Shown here in pieces: positions 8,221 through 15,591 of a DNA stretch of 32,769 bases. This DNA comes from an uncultured Roseburia sp. (GTDB lineage Bacteria; Bacillota; Clostridia; Lachnospirales; Lachnospiraceae). The translations under genes were made by a program, and so were the position numbers. The stretch's first letter is position 1. Each line of letters begins with the position of its first letter. The notes under the pieces were generated by a model. That model saw nothing but the letters and a program-made list of their open reading frames with translations, was not told the DNA's origin and ran no database searches. The DNA lies in contig CAKNLF010000019.1 of assembly GCA_930989305.1 (NCBI GenBank), positions 1 through 32,769 of the forward strand. Reading direction: 5' to 3'.

Positions 8221-8250
8221 TTGACAGGAATAGATAAAAAGAATTACACT
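8221..8250 (+). promoter_or_regulatory. SigA-type promoter for the LysR gene
   Basis: A perfect TTGACA (8221-8226), an 18-base spacer and TACACT (8245-8250), about 50 bases ahead of the LysR start. The spacer and upstream flank repeat the motif AGGAATA (8203-8209 and 8226-8232), possible half-sites for an autoregulator. Confidence 0.55.
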
Positions 8251-8302
8251 ACTTACAATTGATACTCCTGAATCGGAAAAGATAAACAAAAAGAGGGATA
8301 TT

Positions 8303-9184
8303 ATGGAAATAAGAGTATTGAGATACTTTTTAACAGTCGCAAGAGAAGGAAGCATTACAAAAGCCGCTGATGTCCTCCATGTGTCTCAGCCTACCCTGTC
8401 AAAACAGCTGATGGATCTGGAAAATGAGCTTGGGAAAAAACTCTTCTTACGGGGAAGCCGGAATATAACACTTACAGAGGCCGGAATGTATCTTCATAAA
8501 AAGGCCTCGGAAATCGTGGAACTGACCGACCAGACCGCTGCGGATTTTCAAAATATGGAGGAGATCGTATATGGGGACATCCATATCGGCAGCGGCGAAA
8601 CAGACGCCATCCGTCTGGTCGCCCGGGTTTTAAAGGAAATCCAGAAAGAACACCCTCAGATCCGCTATCACTTTTTCAGCGGGAACGCAGAGGACGTGAA
8701 AGAACGTTTAGATAGCGGTCTGCTGGATTTTGGCGTTCTTATTGAACCCACAGATATTGCCAAATATGACTATATCCGGCTTCCCACCTTTGATACATGG
8801 GGAATTTTAATGCCGAAAGATGCGCCTCTGGCTGCAAAAGAATACATAGAACCCGGAGATCTGTGGGGACTCCCGCTGATCACTTCCAGGCAAAAATTAA
8901 TTGAAAATGAAATGTCAGGATGGCTGGGAAGAAATTTCAAAGAATTGAATATTGTTGCCACGTATAATCTGCTTTACAACGCTTCCGTTATGGTGGAAGA
9001 AGGACTTGGATACGCACTGTGTCTGGATAGGCTGATCAATACAACAGGCAACAGCAGCCTGTGTTTCCGCCCTCTGATTCCGGCCTTAAAATCCAGTCTG
9101 GATCTTGTTTGGAAAAAATATCAGTCTTTTTCCAAAAGCGAACAATTATTTTTGGAACGGCTGCAAAGCCGGATTTACATTTAA
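8303..9184 (+). CDS. LysR-family transcriptional regulator
   Basis: A 293-residue LysR-type regulator. The N-terminal winged helix-turn-helix (residues 1-60) has the standard pattern MEIRVLRYFLTVAREGSITK... LHVSQPTLSKQLMDLENELGKKLF. The C-terminal part (about 90-290) is a periplasmic-binding-protein-like effector domain with DIHIGSGE and LDFGVLIEP. The ATG has AGAGGGA upstream. Divergent orientation from the sugar acetyltransferase suggests that gene is its target, the usual LysR arrangement. The effector is unknown. A strong terminator follows. Confidence 0.92.
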   Translation: MEIRVLRYFLTVAREGSITKAADVLHVSQPTLSKQLMDLENELGKKLFLRGSRNITLTEAGMYLHKKASEIVELTDQTAADFQNMEEIVYGDIHIGSGETDAIRLVARVLKEIQKEHPQIRYHFFSGNAEDVKERLDSGLLDFGVLIEPTDIAKYDYIRLPTFDTWGILMPKDAPLAAKEYIEPGDLWGLPLITSRQKLIENEMSGWLGRNFKELNIVATYNLLYNASVMVEEGLGYALCLDRLINTTGNSSLCFRPLIPALKSSLDLVWKKYQSFSKSEQLFLERLQSRIYI

Positions 9185-9216
9185 ATGATACTTGAAAAAT
9201 AAAAACTTTCCATCAT

Positions 9217-9263
9217 AAAATCCCCTATGGGTACCTAGCACATCTGTACCCATAGGGGATTTT
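9217..9263. terminator. Bidirectional terminator between lysR and rsfS
   Basis: A perfect 18-base inverted repeat, AAAATCCCCTATGGGTAC / GTACCCATAGGGGATTTT, with an 11-base loop. The A-run on one side and T-run on the other let it stop both converging transcripts. Confidence 0.9.
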
Positions 9264-9291
9264 CAATAACATTCAGTATTCATATATCCGT

Positions 9292-9651
9292 TTAATCCTG
9301 CAGTTCTTCCGGGGTCAGGAATTTTCCGTCCCTCCAGATCCTTTCCAGATCATAAAAAAGCCTGTCTTCTTTGGAAAAGATATGTACGATAATGTCCTTA
9401 TAATCCATTAAGACCCAGCTGGAATTCTGATTGCCCTCTTTCTGGGCACAATGATATCCCTCTTTGTAAAGCTCCTCTTCCACTGCGTCCATCATTGCCT
9501 GGATCTGATTGGAATTGGATGCGCTGGCGATAACGAAATAATCCGCGATCACGGATATTTCACGGATATCAATAATCTGTATATCTTCTGCTTTCTTTTC
9601 TCCTAAAGCGTGCACGGCAATTTTTGCCATTTCTTTGGATTGATCTGTCAC
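9292..9651 (-). CDS. rsfS: Ribosomal silencing factor RsfS
   Basis: Binds ribosomal protein L14 and blocks subunit joining when nutrients are short. The 119-residue protein shows the family pattern: KAEDIQIIDI, ADYFVIASASNSNQ, GYHCAQKEGNQNSSWVLMDYKDIIVHIF and LFYDLERIW. The GTG start overlaps the yqeK stop by four bases (GTGA), so translation is coupled. It is the last gene of the nadD-yqeK-rsfS set, a conserved Firmicute trio, and ends 28 bases before the bidirectional terminator. Confidence 0.96.
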   Translation of the reverse strand: MTDQSKEMAKIAVHALGEKKAEDIQIIDIREISVIADYFVIASASNSNQIQAMMDAVEEELYKEGYHCAQKEGNQNSSWVLMDYKDIIVHIFSKEDRLFYDLERIWRDGKFLTPEELQD

Positions 9652-10244
9652 TTTTCTTCTCCTTTACTGATTAACTTTTTATAATAGTTATATACGGCAA
9701 CGGTAGTTTCGTCAAGTTCTGTATTGGTATCTTTCAGATACTGCAGGGTATCTCTGGCAATTTCGTAAACCGCTCTATTCAGATCCTCCAGAGCAAGACG
9801 GCGGATCCGGTCCAGATTCGGAGCTTTGTCTCTGCCGGGCTCAATATAGTCCGCAGTGTAAATGATCTTGTCCAGAAGACTCATATCCGGGCATCCGGTA
9901 GTATGCACATAAATGGCATGGAGAATATCCGCGTCTTTAATATGATATTTATGTCTGGCATAAATAGCTCCGCATTTTGCGTGGAGCAGGGAAGGATTTT
10001 TCAATTCCGCGTCACTGACCGGAAGCTTGTATTTTCGGCAGAGCCGGATTTTTTCTTCGTCGCTGATACTTTTTGCGCAGTCATGTAAAAGAGCCGCGTA
10101 TTGGGCTTTCAGCGTGTCTGCGCCGTATTTCTCCGCCAGGATTCCGGCAGATTCCACTACGCCAAGGGTATGACGGTAACGTGAAGGTTTCAGTTCTTTT
10201 GCCAGTTCCTTTTTTATTTCTTCAAAATCTCTTCCTTTATTCAC
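9648..10244 (-). CDS. yqeK: HD-domain YqeK family hydrolase
   Basis: A 198-residue HD-superfamily phosphohydrolase. Characterised YqeK proteins symmetrically cleave diadenosine tetraphosphate (Ap4A) to ADP. The metal-binding residues are visible in order: the early His in SRYRHTLGVV, ALLHDCAKS (HD pair) and the later His residues in LLHAKCGAIYA and YVHTTG, then YTADYIEPGRD. The start is GTG at 10244, overlapping the nadD stop by eight bases. Its place between nadD and rsfS is the usual one. Confidence 0.92.
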   Translation of the reverse strand: MNKGRDFEEIKKELAKELKPSRYRHTLGVVESAGILAEKYGADTLKAQYAALLHDCAKSISDEEKIRLCRKYKLPVSDAELKNPSLLHAKCGAIYARHKYHIKDADILHAIYVHTTGCPDMSLLDKIIYTADYIEPGRDKAPNLDRIRRLALEDLNRAVYEIARDTLQYLKDTNTELDETTVAVYNYYKKLISKGEEK

Positions 10245-10851
10245 GATAAAGTCCCTGCCTTTTTATATATTCTTCCACTTTTTCCGGCACCATATAGCGA
10301 ATGGTCTGGCCATGACGCAGCCGTGCCCGGATTGTTTTGCTGGAGACATTGAAGTTAGGAGTTTCCAGCCGATGGATCTCGCCGTGGAAGGTGTCTTTTA
10401 AATACTGTATCTGGCTGTCCACCTTGCTTTCTGTCAGATTATCGCGGACAGCCGCAAGTATGACCGCTTCCCGGCATATAATGTCCGGACGGTACCAGTT
10501 GTCAAAATCAAACAGAGAGTCTGCGCCCAGTATAAAATAGAGTTTTGCGTCCGGATAGATCCGCTGCATTTCCCTTAAGGTTTCAAATGTATAACTGGTC
10601 TGTTCGCGCCGGACTTCAAACAGAGAAATGGTAAATTTATCGTTTCCCTGAATGGCAAGTTTTACCATTTCACATCTGTGTCTGGTCATCTCTTCACCGG
10701 AAAAGTCTTTGTGAGGCGCACGTCCTGTAGGCATAAAGATCACCTGTTCCAGTCCGTATTGTTCACAGGCGTTTTCCGCTATGATCAGATGTCCGTAATG
10801 AATGGGGTTAAAGGTACCTCCCATAATGCCGATACGTCTTTGTGCTGCCAT
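10237..10851 (-). CDS. nadD: Nicotinate-nucleotide adenylyltransferase
   Basis: Makes nicotinic acid adenine dinucleotide from NaMN and ATP in NAD synthesis. The 204-residue protein has the nucleotidyltransferase motif GGTFNPIHYGHL at residues 11-22, then PTGRAPHK, FILGADSLFDFDNWY and the C-terminal SKTIRARLRHG, which corresponds to the ISSTxIR motif. Length is normal. The ATG at 10851 follows a weak GAGGCAC site. It overlaps yqeK and sits 24 bases after yhbY. Confidence 0.96.
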   Translation of the reverse strand: MAAQRRIGIMGGTFNPIHYGHLIIAENACEQYGLEQVIFMPTGRAPHKDFSGEEMTRHRCEMVKLAIQGNDKFTISLFEVRREQTSYTFETLREMQRIYPDAKLYFILGADSLFDFDNWYRPDIICREAVILAAVRDNLTESKVDSQIQYLKDTFHGEIHRLETPNFNVSSKTIRARLRHGQTIRYMVPEKVEEYIKRQGLYRE

Positions 10852-10875
10852 AAAAGTGCCTCGATTCCTGATGAT

Positions 10876-11163
10876 TTAAGGTAAAATGATTTTCGGATTT
10901 TTTTTATCCGGTCTGTATAATACGATTTTTTTGCCGATCACCTGCACCACCTGGGAATGGGTACGTTCCGCGATGACATCCGCGATCTCTCTTGGATCGT
11001 CAAAACAGTTTTTCAGTACAGAGATCTTGATCAGCTCATGAGTGGAAAAAGACTCTTCGATCGCCTTCACCACTTCCGGGGTCACGCTGGCTTTTCCAAC
11101 CTGAAAAATCGGACTCAGGTTCATGGCAAGACTCTTTAAGAAGGCCCGCTGTTTACTTGTCAT
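10876..11163 (-). CDS. yhbY: YhbY-type CRM-domain RNA-binding protein
   Basis: A 95-residue single CRM-domain protein linked in other bacteria to 50S subunit assembly. It begins MTSKQRAFLKSLA, contains the family-defining phrases IFQVGKASVTPEVVKAIEE, HELIKISVLKNC and the C-terminal VQVIGKKIVLYRPDKKNPKI. It sits between obgE and nadD, the standard order in Firmicutes, and fits the ribosome-assembly theme of this operon. Confidence 0.94.
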   Translation of the reverse strand: MTSKQRAFLKSLAMNLSPIFQVGKASVTPEVVKAIEESFSTHELIKISVLKNCFDDPREIADVIAERTHSQVVQVIGKKIVLYRPDKKNPKIILP

Positions 11164-11196
11164 AGTATCTCCTTTTTATTTTAAAGCAAATTTCAT

Positions 11197-12489
11197 TTAT
11201 TTGTAGTAGTCAAAGGAAAGTCCGTACATACGTACTGTATCCCCCTCCTGAATGCCAAGTTCCTCCAGTTTTTCCAGAATTCCCTGTTCCTTTAAGAAAT
11301 TCTGGAAGAAAAGAAAGCCTTTTTCGGATTCAATATTAGTATAGCCCAGCATTTTTTCAATTTTGGGCCCTTCTACTACATATTCATTTTCTTCTTCATC
11401 ATATTCCACGGAAAACGGCTCATCTTTAAATGCAGCCATTTCCGGAAAGTATTCCTGCTGAAATACAACCGGTTCGGAATCCGATGCCTGCAAAAGTTCA
11501 GACACATAGTAAAGAAGTTCTTTTAGTCCCTGTCCGCTGACTGCGGAAATGGGGAATACACGGATTCCTTTGGGCTCAAATTCATTTTTCAGACGCTCCA
11601 CCGGATTTTCGGATCCCTCTTCCACATAAATTGCATCGATCTTATTGGCTGCAATGACCTGCGGCTTACGTGCCAGATCCGGATTGTAGGCTTCCAGCTC
11701 TTTGTTGATAGCGTAAATATCCGCAATAGGATCTCTGCCTTCTGTGGAAGCGGCGTCTACCATATGGATCATAATCTTTGTACGCTCAATATGTTTTAAA
11801 AAGGCATGGCCAAGTCCAACGCCTTCTGAGGCGCCTTCGATCAGTCCCGGGATATCCGCGATTACAAATCCTTTGGCGTCGTCCAGATCCACTACGCCCA
11901 GATTGGGATTCAGCGTAGTGAAATGATAATTGGCGATTTTGGGATCCGCATTGGTTACTCTGGAAAGCAGGGTGGATTTTCCAACATTTGGAAATCCTAC
12001 CAGCCCTACATCTGCAATCACCTTCAGTTCCAGGATTACTTCCAGTTCAATGGAAGGCTGTCCGGGCTGGGCGTATTTAGGAGCCTGCATGGTGGATGTA
12101 GCATAATGCTGATTGCCGTTTCCGCCTCTGCCGCCTTTTAAAATGACCTGCCTTCTGTTGTCTCCCGACATATCCGCGATCACTTTTCCAGATTCCGCTT
12201 CTTTGATCACAGTACCTTCCGGTACTTTGATGATGATATCCTCGCCGTTTTTGCCGTGGCAGTTGCGTTTGCGTCCCTCTTCGCCGGGCTGGGCAGCGTA
12301 TTTTCTTCTGTGTCTGAAGTCTGACAGAGTGTTCAGGCCTTCGTCAACCTGAAAGATCACATCTCCGCCTTTTCCGCCGTCTCCTCCGTCAGGGCCGCCG
12401 TTTGGGACATATTTTTCCCGGCGGAAGCTCACATGTCCGTCTCCGCCTTTTCCTGATTTTATAATAATTCTTGCGCTGTCTGCAAACAT
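11197..12489 (-). CDS. obgE: Obg-family GTPase
   Basis: An essential GTPase that monitors 50S ribosome assembly and stress. The 430-residue protein has the glycine-rich Obg fold (residues 1-158, e.g. GGDGGKGGDVIFQ), the G domain with G1 GFPNVGKST, G3 DIPGLIEGA and G4 AANKIDA, and the C-terminal OCT domain (about 350-430, EEENEYVVEGPKIEKML... GDTVRMYGLSFDYY) found in Gram-positive Obg. The ATG at 12489 follows GAGGAAAAAA. It lies downstream of rpmA, separated by a hairpin. Confidence 0.97.
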   Translation of the reverse strand: MFADSARIIIKSGKGGDGHVSFRREKYVPNGGPDGGDGGKGGDVIFQVDEGLNTLSDFRHRRKYAAQPGEEGRKRNCHGKNGEDIIIKVPEGTVIKEAESGKVIADMSGDNRRQVILKGGRGGNGNQHYATSTMQAPKYAQPGQPSIELEVILELKVIADVGLVGFPNVGKSTLLSRVTNADPKIANYHFTTLNPNLGVVDLDDAKGFVIADIPGLIEGASEGVGLGHAFLKHIERTKIMIHMVDAASTEGRDPIADIYAINKELEAYNPDLARKPQVIAANKIDAIYVEEGSENPVERLKNEFEPKGIRVFPISAVSGQGLKELLYYVSELLQASDSEPVVFQQEYFPEMAAFKDEPFSVEYDEEENEYVVEGPKIEKMLGYTNIESEKGFLFFQNFLKEQGILEKLEELGIQEGDTVRMYGLSFDYYK

Positions 12490-12515
12490 AGATTTTTTCC
12501 TCTGATAATAATAGA

Positions 12516-12544
12516 ATAGACTCGGCTGTGACAGTCGAGTCTAT
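12516..12544 (-). terminator. Hairpin between rpmA and obgE, probably an attenuating terminator
   Basis: Arms ATAGACTCG / CGAGTCTAT with an 11-base loop, just after the rpmA stop. No long U-run follows on the minus strand, so it is more likely a partial terminator or processing site that lowers obgE expression relative to the ribosomal proteins. Confidence 0.6.
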
Positions 12545-12555
12545 AAAAGTGCTAT

Positions 12556-12846
12556 TTATTCGTTAGTAGCTACTGGATAAACGGAAGCCTGTTTTTTGTC
12601 TCTTCCTTTTCTTTCGAATCTTAATACACCATCAACTAACGCATATAAAGTATCATCTCCACCGATGCCTACGTTAACACCCGGATGGATTTTTGTACCA
12701 CGCTGTCTGTATAAGATATTTCCAGCTTTTACGAATTGTCCGTCTGCTCTTTTTGCTCCTAATCTTTTGGATTCGGAATCACGTCCGTTCTTTGTAGAAC
12801 CAACACCTTTTTTGTGAGCGAAGAACTGAAGATTCATGTTCATCAT
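12556..12846 (-). CDS. rpmA: 50S ribosomal protein L27 with cleavable N-terminal extension
   Basis: A large-subunit protein reaching the peptidyl-transferase centre. The 96-residue form begins [19 protein letters not shown] and continues with [20 protein letters not shown], typical of L27. The N-terminal LQFFA is the Firmicute pro-sequence removed by the protease Prp, leaving the mature protein starting at the Ala/His region. The start is ATG at 12846, nine bases after GGAGG; a longer open frame upstream runs through the ribosome site and the end of prp and is not homologous. It lies immediately after prp. Confidence 0.96.
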   Translation of the reverse strand: MMNMNLQFFAHKKGVGSTKNGRDSESKRLGAKRADGQFVKAGNILYRQRGTKIHPGVNVGIGGDDTLYALVDGVLRFERKGRDKKQASVYPVATNE

Positions 12847-12850
12847 GTTT

Positions 12851-13174
12851 CTACACCTCCTTGAATATAAGGTCAATATATTCACTGTAGTTACGTTCCA
12901 TTTCCTCTAAGCCCAGGACCATGGACTGAAACAGCAGCTGACTGTCATGTCCGAATGTTTCCAGACGGAAATGAATCTCTCCCGTTTCCTGGGAGGCCGT
13001 GCTTGTTGCTCTGTCCTCTGTCAGCATTTCGATGGAATTGACCGTTGCGATCACAAGAGCGCTGACTCCTGCGCATACAATGTCGGATCCTTCTTCTGCG
13101 TATTCCGCATGACCAATGCTGTCAAAGCCTGTAAAACGGCTTTCACTGTCCTGGTAAATCGTTATCTGAATCAT
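12851..13174 (-). CDS. prp: Ribosomal-processing cysteine protease Prp
   Basis: Cleaves the N-terminal extension of ribosomal protein L27. The 107-residue protein has the catalytic pair at exactly the positions reported for the Staphylococcus aureus enzyme: His22 in GHAEYAEEG and Cys34 in [11 protein letters not shown]. It lies between rplU and rpmA, the conserved L21-Prp-L27 order, with its substrate encoded next. The L27 extension with LQFFA supports function. No anomaly seen. Confidence 0.95.
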   Translation of the reverse strand: MIQITIYQDSESRFTGFDSIGHAEYAEEGSDIVCAGVSALVIATVNSIEMLTEDRATSTASQETGEIHFRLETFGHDSQLLFQSMVLGLEEMERNYSEYIDLIFKEV

Positions 13175-13190
13175 AACAATTTCCTATCGA

Positions 13191-13499
13191 TTAACCATTA
13201 ATCTTTTCGATTTTAACTTTTGTAAACGCCTGTCTGTGGCCGTTTTTCTTATGGTAACCGGTTTTTCTTTTATATTTGTAAACGATAACTTTTTTTGCAC
13301 GTCCGTTTGCTACTACGGATGCTTCTACAGTTGCGTTTTCAACAGTTGGAGCTCCTACTTTCAGCTCTCCGTTGTTTACAGCTAACACCTGATCAAAAGT
13401 TACTGTTTCACCAGCTTCCACACCAAGCTTTTCAATGGTAATGATATCGCCTTCGGATACTTTGTACTGTTTACCACCTGTTGCTATAATTGCGTACAT
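13191..13499 (-). CDS. rplU: 50S ribosomal protein L21
   Basis: A 102-residue 23S-rRNA-binding protein. The sequence [18 protein letters not shown] at the N-terminus and the C-terminal [24 protein letters not shown] are diagnostic. The start is ATG at 13499, six bases from GGAGG; an upstream ATG gives seven extra, non-conserved residues that run through the ribosome site. It is the first gene of the rplU-prp-rpmA transcript, preceded by its own promoter and a structured leader. Confidence 0.97.
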   Translation of the reverse strand: MYAIIATGGKQYKVSEGDIITIEKLGVEAGETVTFDQVLAVNNGELKVGAPTVENATVEASVVANGRAKKVIVYKYKRKTGYHKKNGHRQAFTKVKIEKING

Positions 13500-13581
13500 A
13501 TGGCACCTCCTATTTATCATTACTCGCCAATTCTGGTGCTGCTCGAAAGCAGACTTAAACCTTCATTGTGCGGCATACTCG
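13500..13581 (-). ncRNA. Structured 5' leader of rplU, probable L21 leader
   Basis: About 80 bases separate the promoter from the L21 start. The transcript contains a stable hairpin CTGCT-TTCG-AGCAG near its middle and ends in a strong AGGAGG site. Firmicute L21 operons carry a known L21 leader motif thought to bind L21 for feedback control. Location and hairpin fit, but I could not test the covariance model. Confidence 0.5.
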
Positions 13582-13613
13582 ATTATAATACCACCCGAAA
13601 GTGATTACGTCAA
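13582..13613 (-). promoter_or_regulatory. SigA promoter of the rplU operon
   Basis: On the minus strand, TTGACG (13608-13613), a 17-base spacer and TATTAT (13585-13590), overlapping a perfect TATAAT at 13582-13587. The -35 overlaps the stop codon of the RNase G gene, so the ribosomal operon starts inside the end of the upstream gene. Confidence 0.75.
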
Positions 13614-14834
13614 CTGTTCTTTTAAAGATTTTGAAACTTTTTTTCGGGTAAGCTCCACAAGGTTCAGCGGGGTCATATCCACCACCTGTACCGGCACTGG
13701 ATCCTTTCCCACAGCCTCGGCCAGAGTCTTCATCAGCTCCGCCCTGTCTTCTTTTTTCTTAAGATCGATAAAATCGATAATAATGATCCCGGAAATGTTC
13801 CGCAGCCGCAGCTGAAGGGCAATCTCTGCCGCAGCTTCTTTATTCAGTTTCAGGAAATGCTCCTGAGGTTTCTTTTTTGTAACGCTTTTTCCGGTATTCA
13901 CATCAATGACAGTTAACGCTTCCGTAGGCTCTATGATCAGATAGCCTCCGGATTTCAGCCAGACCTTTGTATCCAGTCCCCGGATGATCTGCCTGTCCAG
14001 ATTGTAAAGAGCCCCTAGAGGAAGCATCGGATTTTCATACAGGCGTACGGAAATCCCTTCCCGGTCAAGGATTTCCCCCATACGGCCGAGGATATCCTCA
14101 TATATTTCCGGAATATCTGTTACGATCTCATTCAGTCCGGCATAATAGCTGTTTTTTAATACGTTCAGATACTCCGGCGGCGACTGTTTCAGACAGGAAA
14201 AACAGGTCCGGTAGCCCGCCTGCTCCACAAGCTGCTTTAATTCCCCGCAAAGTCTGTGAAATTCCTCCATAAGCACGCCGGAGTCTGCGTCTTTGGCATT
14301 GGTACGCAGAATGATGCCGAAATCATCCCTGGGAATATCGGCGAACAGGGCTTTCAGTTCTTCTTTTTTTTCTTTCCTTATTTTAGCTGAAACGCCCAGT
14401 TTCTGATTCCCTGTAGTAAGGACCAAATAACTGCCGGTAAAACTGATATTGGCAGTGAGCACCGGAAGTTTTGTTTTCAGATTTTCTTTTGATACCTGGA
14501 CCAGCAATTCATCCCCCTGGACCAGGGAAGGGCTGTTTATTTTTTTTATGAAAACAGGGTTCCGGCAGTCTTCCAGAGGAAGGTATCCCTTTACGCCCCG
14601 ACTGATCTCAACAAAGGCCGCATGTATATCCGGCATTACCTTTTCTACGCGGCCCACATAAATGTTTCCCAGTATGGAAGGAGACTCCGGATCTTCACAG
14701 TGGACTTCCATCAGCCGCTCCCCTTCCAGGATCCCGGTCACCAAACAGTTTTTTTTAATCCGGGGAGACTGATATCTGGTGATCAGAATCCTAGTATTGC
14801 CGGATCCGGTTCTTTTATTCGTCTCTTTATCCAT
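13605..14834 (-). CDS. rng: RNase E/G-family endoribonuclease, short form
   Basis: A single-strand-specific endoribonuclease for rRNA maturation and mRNA decay. The 409-residue protein has the S1 domain (GNIYVGRVEKVMPDIHAAFVEI... GYLPLED, about residues 55-105). The DNase-I-like catalytic part has the Mg-binding Asp residues in TVIDVNTGKSV and IIIDFIDL. The sequence ends right after LVELTRKKVSKSLKEQL, where longer homologues continue into the CPxC zinc-link. That link, which helps RNase E/G form tetramers, is therefore absent. Starts at ATG 14834, overlapping the preceding gene's stop by eight bases. Confidence 0.88.
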   Translation of the reverse strand: MDKETNKRTGSGNTRILITRYQSPRIKKNCLVTGILEGERLMEVHCEDPESPSILGNIYVGRVEKVMPDIHAAFVEISRGVKGYLPLEDCRNPVFIKKINSPSLVQGDELLVQVSKENLKTKLPVLTANISFTGSYLVLTTGNQKLGVSAKIRKEKKEELKALFADIPRDDFGIILRTNAKDADSGVLMEEFHRLCGELKQLVEQAGYRTCFSCLKQSPPEYLNVLKNSYYAGLNEIVTDIPEIYEDILGRMGEILDREGISVRLYENPMLPLGALYNLDRQIIRGLDTKVWLKSGGYLIIEPTEALTVIDVNTGKSVTKKKPQEHFLKLNKEAAAEIALQLRLRNISGIIIIDFIDLKKKEDRAELMKTLAEAVGKDPVPVQVVDMTPLNLVELTRKKVSKSLKEQLT

Positions 14835-15591
14835 TTACCTGCTCCCGCTCCTGAGTAATCCGCTCTCCAAAATGATCCAGCGGCAGGAATCTGCTGCCGG
14901 AAGGATCTTCCGGGGAAGCTTCGGCATATACATCCACTCTGCGGATCTGAAAAGCATACTTATCATATTCTTTGCCAAAATACCGAAAGAAGTCCTGCAC
15001 CACCAGTTCCGGCTTGATATTTTCCTGGCTTCCCGCGGAAAGCAGCATGGAAAATCCTGTTTCCCCTTCTTTCTGATATGCCTGAAAACGATAAATATAT
15101 GGACGGATATCCAGAGTGCGCTCTCCTTTTTTGGTTGTCTTTGTAATTACGATCTCATTGCGGTCATGAAAATACTGATCTATGCCATTCCGGATCTGTT
15201 CGTAAGAAAAAGCCATAGAATCCAGGTCATTCTCTTTATAAAAGACCTGATATTCCGCTGCTGCCACAACCGCCATTGCCTTGCCGGCTCCTTTCGGAAG
15301 CTGTACATAATTGGTAATCTCAATGCCTTCTACCATCATCTGATTCAGTTTTTCAATTGCTTTTTCTGTAGAAAGGGAATCATGGACTTCAATATCAAGA
15401 TATTCCCCGTCGCTGATGATCCCTACCCCAAGAGGCGCCGCAAAAGACATGACCTGATGAGGGCTGAATCCTTCGGTATAGACAATGGGAATCTCTGCCC
15501 GCCGTATGGCCTTCTGGAAATAACGCATAATATCCAGATGACCGATAAAGCGCATGACGCCATATTTGCGAAATTTAATGCGTATTCTCAT
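14827..15591 (-). CDS. TIGR03936-family radical-SAM-associated protein (DUF2344)
   Basis: A 254-residue protein beginning MRIRIKFRKYGVMRFIGHLD, with RAEIPIVYTEGFSPHQVMSFAAPLGVG, the signature of the DUF2344/TIGR03936 family that accompanies TIGR03960 radical-SAM enzymes, either fused or adjacent. Function is not established; a tRNA or RNA modification role has been suggested from context. The start is ATG at 15591, eight bases after GGAGG; an in-frame GTG at 15600 lies within the ribosome site. It overlaps the end of the radical-SAM gene by 17 bases and the start of rng by eight, showing tight coupling. Confidence 0.85.
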   Translation of the reverse strand: MRIRIKFRKYGVMRFIGHLDIMRYFQKAIRRAEIPIVYTEGFSPHQVMSFAAPLGVGIISDGEYLDIEVHDSLSTEKAIEKLNQMMVEGIEITNYVQLPKGAGKAMAVVAAAEYQVFYKENDLDSMAFSYEQIRNGIDQYFHDRNEIVITKTTKKGERTLDIRPYIYRFQAYQKEGETGFSMLLSAGSQENIKPELVVQDFFRYFGKEYDKYAFQIRRVDVYAEASPEDPSGSRFLPLDHFGERITQEREQVNG

